DNA of 64,000 nucleotides from assembly GCA_902788785.1 (NCBI GenBank), contig CADALT010000009.1, positions 1-64,000 of the forward strand, read 5' to 3'. The notes beneath the pieces were generated by a model. That model ran no database searches and had not been told where the DNA came from. It was given only the letters and a program-made list of their open reading frames with translations. Shown piece after piece: positions 8,355 through 16,354 of this stretch. The position numbers and the translations under genes were made by a program. Source of the stretch: an uncultured Ruminococcus sp. (GTDB taxonomy: Bacteria > Bacillota > Clostridia > Oscillospirales > Ruminococcaceae). How positions within the stretch are numbered: the stretch's first letter is position 1; each line of letters opens with the position of its first letter.

Positions 8355-8683
8355 TCATTCAACACCGTATTCTTCCTCTATCGAGATAAATATACCGTCC
8401 TCAAGCCATTCCTTCAGCGAGAACTTAGCAAGAGGATCATCACGATGGTTATGGTCTGCCAGATAAAGCTCACCATTCTCGTCAGATACCATATAAGCAC
8501 CGTCGCCTATTATCGAACCCAGTTCCAGCCAATTATCGGGCACGCTGTCCCAATTCTTCACAGGTCGTATTTTGTTCAGCGGAAATACCACGACCGCTCC
8601 TCAGCCGAGGCAGGCTCGTTTATCAGTGCCGATCTACCTGCTGCTTCAAGCAGATATCTTAATCTTTCAAGTGTTTCTTTCAT
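8355..8683 (-). pseudogene. Decayed small gene, possibly SMI1/KNR4 (SUKH)-like
   Basis: On the minus strand an ATG at 8683, four bases after the stop of the pseudouridine synthase gene, opens a frame reading MKETLERLRYLLEAAG and then NEPASAEERS before it stops at about 8579. The next frame continues without interruption from about 8591 as VVFPLNKIRPVKNWDS to SIEEEYGVE at 8355. The first part resembles the N-terminus of SMI1/KNR4 proteins and the second their C-terminus (DHNHRDDPLAKFSLKEWLE), with the middle missing. The simplest reading is a gene damaged by an internal deletion plus frameshift. An intact 78-residue gene using the GTG at 8591 is possible but has no good ribosome binding site. 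Members of this family often act as immunity proteins; none of that context is present. Confidence 0.5.
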
Positions 8684-8687
8684 ATCA

Positions 8688-9518
8688 TCAAAGCTTTCTG
8701 TTTGAAAAAACTCTCACTCTTTCGCCGCTGTCAGGTGAGATAAAGCTCACCTCGCTGCACATCAGCGCCTGACCCGTCCTTGCGGAACAGTCACCGCCGT
8801 ACATATCATCGCCCAAAAGCGGAAGCCCGATGTGCGCCATATGCACCCTTATCTGGTGGGTCCGCCCTGTTTCGAGCATGAACCTGCAAAGGGTACTGTC
8901 AGCCCGTCTTTCGATGACCTGCCAGCAGGTTGCGGCAAACTTGCCGTCATCACGTACACATCTGAGTATTATGGACTCTTCCTGCCTTGCGATAGGTGCA
9001 CAGATGCGTCCTCCGCTGAGTTTTGTGGGCGGCACCAGCCCCGTATACACTTTCTCGATACTGCCCTGCAATATCGCCGCCCCGTAACGGGTCTTTGCGG
9101 CAACTACACAGCCTGCGGTATCACGGTCAAGCCTGTTCACAGGTCGGAAAGTCAGCCCCGCACACACTGCCGCATAGCAATTTGCCAGAGTATCGCCCCT
9201 GTGCTTTATGGATTCGTGCACAGGCATATCCGCAGGCTTATCGAACACTATAACGTCCCTGTCCTCATAAAGCACGGGCACATTAAGGCTGTAATTCGGC
9301 TCGGGCGGCGAATTTTCAGGCTCGGTGACTGTAAGCACCTGTCCGCACCTGCATTTATCGCAAAGCCTTACCACCCTGCCGTCTTCCCTGATGCCCTCGG
9401 TCTCACGCAGTTTCGTCATAAGCCTTCTCGAAAAGCCACGTCCCCTGAGCATCTCCTTTACGGTTATGCCCTCCTCCGCTTCGCTGACGGTCAGTTTTCG
9501 TTCATATACTTTTTCCAT
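8688..9518 (-). CDS. RluA-family 23S rRNA/tRNA pseudouridine synthase
   Basis: Isomerises uridine to pseudouridine in RNA. An S4-like RNA-binding segment occupies the N-terminus (VKEMLRGRGFSRRLMTKLRE). The catalytic motif is NRLDRDTAGCVVAAKT, with the invariant Asp, and the C-terminal FMLETGRTHQIRVHMAHIG is diagnostic of the RluA group. The 276-residue length fits RluD/YlyB-like members. Its first 28 bases overlap the end of the upstream membrane-protein gene, suggesting co-transcription. The exact target uridine cannot be assigned. Confidence 0.92.
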   Translation of the reverse strand: MEKVYERKLTVSEAEEGITVKEMLRGRGFSRRLMTKLRETEGIREDGRVVRLCDKCRCGQVLTVTEPENSPPEPNYSLNVPVLYEDRDVIVFDKPADMPVHESIKHRGDTLANCYAAVCAGLTFRPVNRLDRDTAGCVVAAKTRYGAAILQGSIEKVYTGLVPPTKLSGGRICAPIARQEESIILRCVRDDGKFAATCWQVIERRADSTLCRFMLETGRTHQIRVHMAHIGLPLLGDDMYGGDCSARTGQALMCSEVSFISPDSGERVRVFSNRKL

Positions 9519-10351
9519 CGTTTTATCATACCGGGCATCTTATCATGGTTCTTATCTCCCAGCAGTTCATACATGAACAGCGAGTAGCTCACCTTAAAAT
9601 ACGGATAAACTCCGAAAAACGGATATATCAGCAGCATAAACGGCAGAAATTTCAAATAGCTTGCCACAAATGTTATATACCTTACGTGCTTGCCGTCCAT
9701 CAGCCTTACCGAAAGGTCGCAGGCATCGAATATATTCGTCCTCGGGTTAAGCACCATTATATAAGGTGTCATAGCAAGAGATATGTAGTATTTCACCGCC
9801 AGAAATGCCCATGTGGCAGAAATACTCAAACAAGCCGTCAGGCAGAAAAGCGCCCCCGAGGTCAGTTCGTTTATGGTTATCTCGTGCGCCCAGTAGTTGA
9901 TACCGTATACCGCCAGTATACCGGGTATCAGCGCTGTTATTTTTATGAACCACTGCACGAATGCACAGTAGCAAGCCTTACTGAAATACTTCATCGAGTG
10001 TGCCGTGATATATCTTCGGCTCTCGGTGATATCTCTGCCCATGGCAACATCCAGATACAGCCTGCGTATCAGATTATTGCCCGGCGATACCAGTGCCAGT
10101 TCGATGACGCTCTTGCATATCCAGAATATCCAGGTCATGCTGTTGCCGTGTACAAGCTCCTTAAAGCTGTAGAACCAGTCGTAGCCCACATTCTTAAATA
10201 TGAAATATGCCGCATATTCGGCAAGCAGTATGAATGTTATTACCGAATACTGATATATCATCAGCGCCACGCAGTCGCCGCTGTTATCGGCATAGCGCTG
10301 TGCGGATAGCTTTTTTATCTCGGTATCTGTCACGCTTTCACCTTCCTGCAT
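9491..10351 (-). CDS. Integral membrane protein, DUF975-like
   Basis: A 286-residue protein with about five or six hydrophobic segments: residues 30-50, 75-95, 130-150, 165-185, 190-210 and a pair near 235-260. The pattern of a short polar N-terminus, NNLIRRLYLDVAMGR, and a helix pair near DACDLSVRLMDGKH resembles the DUF975 group of uncharacterised Firmicutes membrane proteins, but I cannot confirm it. No catalytic motif is visible. It overlaps the pseudouridine synthase gene by 28 bases and follows the isochorismatase-like gene by 34 bases, so it probably belongs to one minus-strand unit. Confidence 0.7.
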   Translation of the reverse strand: MQEGESVTDTEIKKLSAQRYADNSGDCVALMIYQYSVITFILLAEYAAYFIFKNVGYDWFYSFKELVHGNSMTWIFWICKSVIELALVSPGNNLIRRLYLDVAMGRDITESRRYITAHSMKYFSKACYCAFVQWFIKITALIPGILAVYGINYWAHEITINELTSGALFCLTACLSISATWAFLAVKYYISLAMTPYIMVLNPRTNIFDACDLSVRLMDGKHVRYITFVASYLKFLPFMLLIYPFFGVYPYFKVSYSLFMYELLGDKNHDKMPGMIKRWKKYMNEN

Positions 10352-10385
10352 TAGATTTAATGGGAAAATTTCAATGTCGCTTACT

Positions 10386-10907
10386 TTATCTTATCAGAGA
10401 GACTGCCTCGTCCATCGTTATGCAGCGGGCATATCTTCTCTTCCACATAAATTCGTTATAATATCTGTAGCTTTCCTGCGCTGTCATGAACTCGTTATCA
10501 AAAGTCGAGTTGGCACAGGCAGGCACTATCATCTCAAAGCCGTGTTCAAAGCCGCATTTCACCGTCGCATCGATGCAGTAGTCTGTTTGCAGTCCCACGG
10601 CCATAAGGCTTTTTTCGCCCTTTTCATTAAGATATTCCAAAAGACCGCTGTCACGGAAAGGGCTGTTGACGCTTTTATCGAACACCCTCTCGCCCTCTTT
10701 CGGTGCAAACTCGGGGAATATCTCAAACTCAGCCCTGCCCCTGTGCAAAGGCTGACCCTCTCCGTCATCGTGCCTTATGAATATCACTTCGCTGCCGTGT
10801 TCACGGGCAGCTGAGATGAGTGTGCAGATATTCGCCTTTAGTTTTTCATACTCATATAGTCCTTCGTTCATGATGCCGCACTGTGTATCCACCACAAGCA
10901 GAGTCAT
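10386..10907 (-). CDS. Isochorismatase-like cysteine hydrolase
   Basis: A 173-residue member of the isochorismatase/nicotinamidase fold. The catalytic triad is in place: D7 in LLVVDTQ, K78 in RVFDKSVNSPF, and C111 in VGLQTDYCIDAT with the expected cis-peptide context. Related enzymes hydrolyse nicotinamide, peroxyureidoacrylate or N-carbamoyl compounds; the sequence does not choose between them. Its ATG directly abuts the end of the histidine phosphatase gene (shared base 10907), so the two are translationally coupled. Confidence 0.88.
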   Translation of the reverse strand: MTLLVVDTQCGIMNEGLYEYEKLKANICTLISAAREHGSEVIFIRHDDGEGQPLHRGRAEFEIFPEFAPKEGERVFDKSVNSPFRDSGLLEYLNEKGEKSLMAVGLQTDYCIDATVKCGFEHGFEMIVPACANSTFDNEFMTAQESYRYYNEFMWKRRYARCITMDEAVSLIR

Positions 10908-11560
10908 TACTCGTCCTCCTCGTCATCTATCTCGGGAAGTTCCTGCTCGCCGTCGGGATAGCGGCGCAGTATCTCAAAAGCCTCTGAACGCTGCCACATA
11001 GCTGCTGTCACCATGACCTCAAAACCCTCGCCGAAATCACAGGCATATTCCATAGGCTTGCGCTTAGGCACGCCAAAACAGCTGAGCATATTCATGATTA
11101 TGCCGCCGTGGGTGACTACCACCGCACTGGTCAGACCCTCGTACATCATATCGGAAATGATTATCTTTATCGCCTCATAACAGCGGTTTACCATCTCCCT
11201 GGCTGACTCTCCTCCCGGAGGGGGATTATCAAGGCCGCCCTTTATATACTGCTTGTACTCGGGGGTGTCCATAAGGTCTTCGGCCTTTTTGTTCTCGAAA
11301 CTGCCGAAATCCATCTCACGCAGCTCGGGCAGTTCGACGGTATAGCAGTTCGGATAGAGTATGCCTGCTGTCTGCTTACAGCGTTTCAGCGGCGATACGT
11401 AGACCTTCTGCGGATTGGGATAATCGAGCTTTTCAAGCTTGTCAAAAAGCTCCTGCGCACCCGTATTGCTCAAAGGCAGGTCGGTGGTGCCGATATATCT
11501 GCCGTCCTCATTAGCTTCTGTTATCCCGTGTCTTATGAACGCTATCCTGTAACCCTTCAT
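10907..11560 (-). CDS. Histidine phosphatase (phosphoglycerate mutase superfamily)
   Basis: The catalytic RHG motif is near the N-terminus (AFIRHGITEANEDG), with the second Arg in SPLKRCKQTA, the acidic EMDFG, and the second His in VVVTHGGI. This is the standard layout of the superfamily, which includes alpha-ribazole phosphatase CobC, sugar phosphatases and cofactor-dependent mutases. No cobalamin gene is nearby, so a specific substrate is not assigned. The ATG at 11560 follows AAAGGAAAG; the longer frame from 11596 has no ribosome binding site. The tail is very acidic (EIDDEEDE). Confidence 0.88.
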   Translation of the reverse strand: MKGYRIAFIRHGITEANEDGRYIGTTDLPLSNTGAQELFDKLEKLDYPNPQKVYVSPLKRCKQTAGILYPNCYTVELPELREMDFGSFENKKAEDLMDTPEYKQYIKGGLDNPPPGGESAREMVNRCYEAIKIIISDMMYEGLTSAVVVTHGGIIMNMLSCFGVPKRKPMEYACDFGEGFEVMVTAAMWQRSEAFEILRRYPDGEQELPEIDDEEDE

Positions 11561-11646
11561 AACCTGATACTTTCCTTTCATGTTAGGCACCGCCATACAG
11601 TTTTTGACATCTTTGCACGGCGATGACTTAATTTCTTCATTTTCTC

Positions 11647-11691
11647 TTTACAAATTTGATTTTTTGTTGTATAATATATCTTTAGAGATAT
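11647..11691 (+). promoter_or_regulatory. Promoter and candidate operator of the XRE regulator
   Basis: TTTACA (11647-11652) and TATAAT (11670-11675) are spaced by 17 bases. An inverted repeat ATATCT-TTAG-AGATAT (11676-11691) abuts the -10 box at the expected transcription start, a good position for autorepression by the gene it precedes. Confidence 0.7.
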
Positions 11692-11724
11692 CTTTTTTCA
11701 GTCACAGTATCGGAGGTGCGGCAG

Positions 11725-12369
11725 ATGGCAGCTGACAATAATCAGCACTATATGAAAGAGGTCGGTGAACGTCTGCGTGGTGTGCGCATACTCAAAGGCA
11801 TAACACAGAAACAGGCGGCAGATGCCACGGGTATCACCCAGCCTTTTCTATCTGCGATAGAGCGTGGACAGAGATCTGCCTGCACCGCACAATTGATCGC
11901 ACTGATACGATACTACAAAGTTCCTTACGATATGATATTCGGCAGTGAGGAAAAAGACTATTCCCTGCACGATTTCCCTTCGGGAGAAAGTTCTGAGATA
12001 TGTATAGAACTGCTCAGCCAGCTTGTGGGCAAAAGCCGTTCCGAAGCACTGGTGACAGGCACAGATAACTGCCTGAAACTGGTGGTATACACGATCTTCC
12101 GCACCATATACCGTGAAAATCCACGCAACAGCGATAAGCTGTTTTCGAGGGATTATTACGAGGCGCTGAAACTGGTGGAGAACATACTCATAGCTGCACC
12201 GAACAACATCGCAAGGTTCATCCGTTCAAGCCACAGCATCAACGCAGAAAACTTTGAACTGCCGCCCGAGAAAAATCCCGAGCTGCGCAGCTTCATAAAC
12301 GAGTGCGAATATATGCTCGACAACTGCACGTACAGAAGGAACATCTTCCTCCCGAAAACGGATTTATAG
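11725..12369 (+). CDS. XRE-family helix-turn-helix regulator
   Basis: Residues about 10-65 form a Cro/CI-type helix-turn-helix (RGVRILKGITQKQAADATGI, then TQPFLSAIERGQRS). The remaining 150 residues are mostly helical and not recognised. The ATG at 11725 follows GGAGG by 8 bases, better than the in-frame GTG at 11716. It precedes rnfC by about 150 bases on the same strand and may regulate rnfCD or itself. Bases 12370-12522 between them hold no clear promoter. Confidence 0.85.
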   Translation: MAADNNQHYMKEVGERLRGVRILKGITQKQAADATGITQPFLSAIERGQRSACTAQLIALIRYYKVPYDMIFGSEEKDYSLHDFPSGESSEICIELLSQLVGKSRSEALVTGTDNCLKLVVYTIFRTIYRENPRNSDKLFSRDYYEALKLVENILIAAPNNIARFIRSSHSINAENFELPPEKNPELRSFINECEYMLDNCTYRRNIFLPKTDL

Positions 12370-12522
12370 ATATTATAACACATAAATAAAGATATTTCAA
12401 GGGCATAAGGCAGTAAATATATGCCGCCCGCATCAGCTGAGATAACTCTGCGTACTTTCATCGGGGGCGTTGGGGGATACGGAGGTATGGCAGCTGCAAT
12501 ACATTTTAAGGAGCTGATAGCT

Positions 12523-13824
12523 ATGAAGATCAGGGGGATCTTCCTCGACCGTGAAAAATCCACGGAGAAAAGCGTCACGATAGCTGTTCCGCTGCCCGAA
12601 AAGGTCATAATACCTATGACCCAGTGCAAAGGGCAGGAATGCACGCCTGTTGTAAAGCAGGGCGAATGGGTATTCGCAGGTACTAAAATAGGCGACGGCA
12701 GCAGGATGGCACCGATACATTCATCTGTATCGGGCAGAGTGGCTGAGATAAGGAATATGTACGACTCGTGGGGCAATGAATGCAGCGCTGTGGTCATAGA
12801 AGCCGACAGCGAACAGAAAACCGCACCATCGTCAATACCGTCATGCACGGACAGAACAAGCTTTATCGACGCTGTAAGAGCGTCGGGCTGCATTACTCTT
12901 GACGGCACAGCACAGGATACGGCTGCACTGCTGGAGAAAGCTCACGATGCCGATACTCTCATCGTCAACGGCACAGAAAGCCAGCAGTACATAACCAATG
13001 ACCTGAGATGTATGATGGATAATGCCGATGATATCCTCTCGGGTATAAGGCTTATAATGCAGTATATGGGTATACAGAAAACGGTCATCGCTCTGTCTGC
13101 AGACTTTAAGGATGCTGTATCCGCCATGGAAAAGCTTGCACAGGGCAATGAGGGTATAAGCGTCATGCCGCTGAGGGCAGACCACCCCAATGGTGCAGAG
13201 CCTGTGCTGGTAAATAATGTCACAGGCAGGCAGATACATCACGGTGAGACCGCAGCCGACCAAAAGGTGCTGGTGCTGGATACTTCCACTGTGGCTTTTA
13301 TCGGTGAGTATTTCAGGACTGGTATGCCCATGATAAAAAGGCGTATCACCGTGGACGGCGACCTGGTAAGGACACCATGCAGCGTGGAGATACCCATAGG
13401 TATGCCCATCAGTGAGGTGCTTGCTTTTGCGGATACGAACCTTGAAGCCGCAGAAAAGCTCATCATAGGCGGACTCATGAACGGGCGTACCATCACAGAT
13501 CCCGAGCTGCCGATGTGCAAGGGCGATAACGCTCTGCTGGTATTCATGAAGCCCATCGAAGCAGGCAAGGGCAGACTCCGTGACGGTGAGGATTCAACTG
13601 CGTGCATTCGCTGCGGCAGGTGTGTTGAAGCCTGTCCCATGGGACTTATGCCTTTGAAGATAGAAAAAGCTTTCGATAAAAAACGGCTCTCCGACCTGAA
13701 AAGGCTCAGACCCGATATCTGCATAAGCTGCGGAAACTGCAGCTATGTATGCCCTGCAAAACGTGACCTGACAAACAAGGTCATTGCAGCCGCAGGATAT
13801 CTTGACAGAAGGGAGCGTGATTGA
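12523..13824 (+). CDS. rnfC: Rnf electron transport complex subunit C
   Basis: RnfC is the peripheral NADH-side iron-sulfur subunit of the Rnf complex, which couples ferredoxin:NAD+ electron flow to Na+ or H+ translocation. Two ferredoxin-type 4Fe-4S motifs sit near the C-terminus: CIRCGRCVEACPMGL and CISCGNCSYVCPAKRDL. Upstream lie the barrel-sandwich (APIHSSVSGRVAEI) and SLBB-like parts. The ATG at 12523 follows AAGGAG by 9 bases; the open frame extends 34 codons further upstream, but that segment does not look like RnfC. rnfD follows after one base. rnfG, E, A and B are absent from the locus, which is unusual because the six genes normally form one operon. Confidence 0.92.
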   Translation: MKIRGIFLDREKSTEKSVTIAVPLPEKVIIPMTQCKGQECTPVVKQGEWVFAGTKIGDGSRMAPIHSSVSGRVAEIRNMYDSWGNECSAVVIEADSEQKTAPSSIPSCTDRTSFIDAVRASGCITLDGTAQDTAALLEKAHDADTLIVNGTESQQYITNDLRCMMDNADDILSGIRLIMQYMGIQKTVIALSADFKDAVSAMEKLAQGNEGISVMPLRADHPNGAEPVLVNNVTGRQIHHGETAADQKVLVLDTSTVAFIGEYFRTGMPMIKRRITVDGDLVRTPCSVEIPIGMPISEVLAFADTNLEAAEKLIIGGLMNGRTITDPELPMCKGDNALLVFMKPIEAGKGRLRDGEDSTACIRCGRCVEACPMGLMPLKIEKAFDKKRLSDLKRLRPDICISCGNCSYVCPAKRDLTNKVIAAAGYLDRRERD

Positions 13825-13825
13825 T

Positions 13826-14746
13826 ATGGCAGAAGATTTCAAGCCCGAGATAGCCGAGCTCAAACAGCTTAGCGCACCCTTCATCAGGGAGGAAAACTCC
13901 ACCTCGAAGATAATGACCCATGTGCTGATATCCCTGCTGCCGTCGCTGGCGCTGTCAGGTATCATATTCGGCGGTGATGCGCTGATGCACGTAGGTTTCT
14001 GCATACTCACCTCGATATTCTGGGAGTGGCTATACTGCCTTATCCTGAAAAAGAAAAAGACCACCACCGACCTTTCAGCTGCGGTGACGGGTATGCTTTT
14101 TGCGTATACTCTGCCTGCTGACTTCCCTTACTGGAAAGCCGCTGTGGGCACTTTCATTTCGATAGTTATATTCAAGCAGCTTTTCGGCGGCATAGGCAGG
14201 AACGTACTGAATCCTGCCGTGGCAGGAAGACTTGCCACATACTTCCTTTTCCGTTCGAGCTTCGTTTATCCGCTGCCCGTACTGCTAAGTTCTGACGGCG
14301 GCCATGCTGAAACTTCGCTGCAAAGCGGTTTCGACACCTACGGAGATATGATGCTGGGAAGAGTCTGCGGAGGACTTGGCGAGGTATCTGTTATCGCCAT
14401 ACTGACAGGTCTGCTCTATCTGGTCGCTATGAGAGTCATCTCGCTGCACGAGCCCCTTGCATTTGCAGGCACAGTGATACTGTTCTCGTACATTTCAGGC
14501 AATGACGGACTTTATCAGATACTTGCAGGCGGCACTCTGCTGGCGGCAGTATACTTCGGCAGCGATTATACCACGACCCCCATGACTTCCCTGGGTAAGC
14601 TGATATTCGGATTCCTTGCAGGCGGAATAGTCTGCACGCTAAGGTTCTTCACGCCGATACCCGAGGCAAATCTGGTGGCGATACTGATAATGAATTTGCT
14701 GACGCTCGTCATCGACAGATTCATCGAAACAAAACCAAGAGCATAA
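13826..14746 (+). CDS. rnfD: Rnf electron transport complex subunit D
   Basis: An integral membrane subunit with about ten hydrophobic segments. Family motifs include GGIGRNVLNPAVAGR and, later, FGSDYTTTPMTSLGKLIFG. In most RnfD proteins FMN is attached to Thr in a D-x-x-S-[GS]-A-T motif; the corresponding stretch here reads DGGHAETS. The Asp and Thr are kept but S-G-A is replaced by H-A-E, so covalent flavin attachment is doubtful. The ATG at 13826 follows AAGGGAG. A terminator follows the gene immediately, so transcription does not run into rnfGEAB. Confidence 0.9.
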   Translation: MAEDFKPEIAELKQLSAPFIREENSTSKIMTHVLISLLPSLALSGIIFGGDALMHVGFCILTSIFWEWLYCLILKKKKTTTDLSAAVTGMLFAYTLPADFPYWKAAVGTFISIVIFKQLFGGIGRNVLNPAVAGRLATYFLFRSSFVYPLPVLLSSDGGHAETSLQSGFDTYGDMMLGRVCGGLGEVSVIAILTGLLYLVAMRVISLHEPLAFAGTVILFSYISGNDGLYQILAGGTLLAAVYFGSDYTTTPMTSLGKLIFGFLAGGIVCTLRFFTPIPEANLVAILIMNLLTLVIDRFIETKPRA

Positions 14747-14750
14747 ACAA

Positions 14751-14780
14751 AGCCGCAGGAAAATTTCCCCTGCGGCTTTC
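14751..14780. terminator. Bidirectional terminator between rnfD and a convergent gene
   Basis: Stem AGCCGCAGG (14751-14759) / CCTGCGGCT (14769-14777), with A-rich and T-rich flanks serving both directions. Confidence 0.88.
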
Positions 14781-14783
14781 TCA

Positions 14784-15281
14784 TTATCTGAATATAAGCA
14801 CCAGTATCCCTGCGACCGCTGCCGAAACAAACGGAAAGACTATCAGCTTGATGATCTGGCTTTTGCGGTTGAAGCCGACCTTTTCAAAGCTTTCGCAGCC
14901 ATCGGCTTCGGGGTAGTATCTCTGGAAGAAACGGGTCTTTGTCAGCAAAAACCAGTCGAGGAAAGTCATATCCCATATCTTGTAGAGATACAGCACAGCC
15001 AGCAAACGTGCAAAGTATTTCCAAAAACCAAAGCCGTTTTTCACACCGTCCCACACGCCTATGACAAATGCCGCTGCTATCACCGCCATACTGAATACAA
15101 GCAGACCCCAGCCCAGCAAATGCTGACCCCTGAAACGTTCGGGCTTATCCTGTATCACTGCCCTTATATCAGGCGGTGCAGAGCCGAAAAAGCTGCGTTT
15201 CTGGACTAATGCGACTGCCGAGTACAACAGCAGGAATATCCCTGCGATGACCATGAGAGCTAAAACCAATGTAAGTATCAT
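14784..15281 (-). CDS. Membrane protein of unknown function
   Basis: A 165-residue protein with four hydrophobic stretches: ILTLVLALMVIAGIFLLLY at the N-terminus, then LLGWGLLVFSMAVIAAAFVI, LLAVLYLYKIWDMTFLDWFLL, and IVFPFVSAAVAGILVLIF at the end. No catalytic motif is visible and I do not recognise the family. The ATG at 15281 follows AAAGG by 9 bases; the open frame upstream to 15416 lacks a ribosome binding site. It lies alone between rnfD, which converges on it, and a divergent regulator gene. Confidence 0.7.
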   Translation of the reverse strand: MILTLVLALMVIAGIFLLLYSAVALVQKRSFFGSAPPDIRAVIQDKPERFRGQHLLGWGLLVFSMAVIAAAFVIGVWDGVKNGFGFWKYFARLLAVLYLYKIWDMTFLDWFLLTKTRFFQRYYPEADGCESFEKVGFNRKSQIIKLIVFPFVSAAVAGILVLIFR

Positions 15282-15486
15282 TCTGAACATCCTTTCGTTT
15301 GCACGGTTCAAGTTAGTTTCCTCTAACCTAATTGTACCACTATCCATATAAAAAGTCAAGGGCTGCCCACATTCACAGAAACGGGAACTCGGACATAAAA
15401 AATTTGCCGCAGGCATTTTTATATCTTCTCACGGCAATGTAACATACCATGTTGCATCATATCCGTAAACAGCACATACCGATTGG

Positions 15487-15532
15487 TTGAACATTGTGTC
15501 GGTCCATGCTATAATGTATACAGATCCGGATC
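15487..15532 (+). promoter_or_regulatory. Promoter with palindromic candidate operator
   Basis: TTGAAC (15487-15492) and TATAAT (15510-15515) are spaced by 17 bases. The perfect palindrome GATCCGGATC (15523-15532) lies just past the -10 box at the likely start of transcription. The regulator encoded directly downstream is the obvious candidate to bind it. Confidence 0.65.
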
Positions 15533-15559
15533 GGAATAATAATCATGGGAGATGATAAT

Positions 15560-16297
15560 ATGAGTTTGGGAAACAATATCAGCTTTCTGCGTAAACAGAA
15601 AAAGCTTACACAGGAACAGTTCGCCGAAACAATGAATGTCACAAGACAGACCATATCAAGATGGGAATCTGATGAAGCAACCCCCGAGCTTGATACGCTT
15701 ATCGAGATATGCACTTTTTTCTCATGCAAGCTGGACGAGCTCGTTCGCAGCGATATGTCCGCAAAGGACGAGATCTACTCAGAGGTAACTATACGCAGGC
15801 TGCCCGCTTTCAGGATGGCGAGGTATGTGATGATATCACCGAACCCCGAGGACGATGTGCAGCACTATATGAAAAACTGGGGCGAAAAAAGCGGATTGCT
15901 GACTGAACACCCCGATGCTAAACTCATCGGCTGGGATTTCCCGTTCGTATCTCAGGAACAGCAGACAAGGTTCGGTCTGCACGGATATGCAGCGGCATAT
16001 GTGCTCCCCGAGGACTTCACGACTGACTGCGGCGGCGTGGAATACTCAGATAACAACGAAGCAGACTATGCTGTCATAACCGTGACCGATCCATTCGTAC
16101 AACCCTTTGAGCGTATACCCACCGGATACAAACATATAATGGAGTATATGCAGGCGAACAATTTCAAGGACAAGATAGCGGACGATGTCCTCGGCTGCTT
16201 TGAATACGAGTACGAGAAGGATGGTATATGCTATATGGATATCTTCATCCATACCGAAGCCGTCACTAAAGCCGATGCCTATTCTTCTTTTGGCTAA
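15560..16297 (+). CDS. XRE-type regulator with a GyrI-like ligand-binding domain
   Basis: Residues 1-65 form a helix-turn-helix (LRKQKKLTQEQFAETMNV, then TRQTISRWESDEATPELDTL). From about residue 75 the protein resembles the GyrI/effector-binding fold: VTIRRLPAFRMARYVMIS begins the first strand-helix unit, and the second unit contains DYAVITVTDPF. Such domains bind small hydrophobic or cationic ligands, so this may be a ligand-responsive one-component regulator. The ATG at 15560 follows GGGAG by 8 bases. It is a single-gene unit ending at a bidirectional terminator. Confidence 0.85.
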   Translation: MSLGNNISFLRKQKKLTQEQFAETMNVTRQTISRWESDEATPELDTLIEICTFFSCKLDELVRSDMSAKDEIYSEVTIRRLPAFRMARYVMISPNPEDDVQHYMKNWGEKSGLLTEHPDAKLIGWDFPFVSQEQQTRFGLHGYAAAYVLPEDFTTDCGGVEYSDNNEADYAVITVTDPFVQPFERIPTGYKHIMEYMQANNFKDKIADDVLGCFEYEYEKDGICYMDIFIHTEAVTKADAYSSFG

Positions 16298-16310
16298 TAT
16301 AGTATAATAA

Positions 16311-16348
16311 AGGGATATCCTTAGTAAATCAAGGATATCCCTATTTTT
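16311..16348. terminator. Bidirectional terminator
   Basis: Perfect stem AGGGATATCCTT (16311-16322) / AAGGATATCCCT (16331-16342), with T after the right arm and A before the left arm, serving both convergent genes. Confidence 0.88.
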
Positions 16349-16354
16349 ATGACC

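Noticed and set aside
12425-12500. CTGAGATAA before rnfC recalling a TPP riboswitch
   Set aside because: Only one short motif matches; the other conserved elements and the stem layout are missing.
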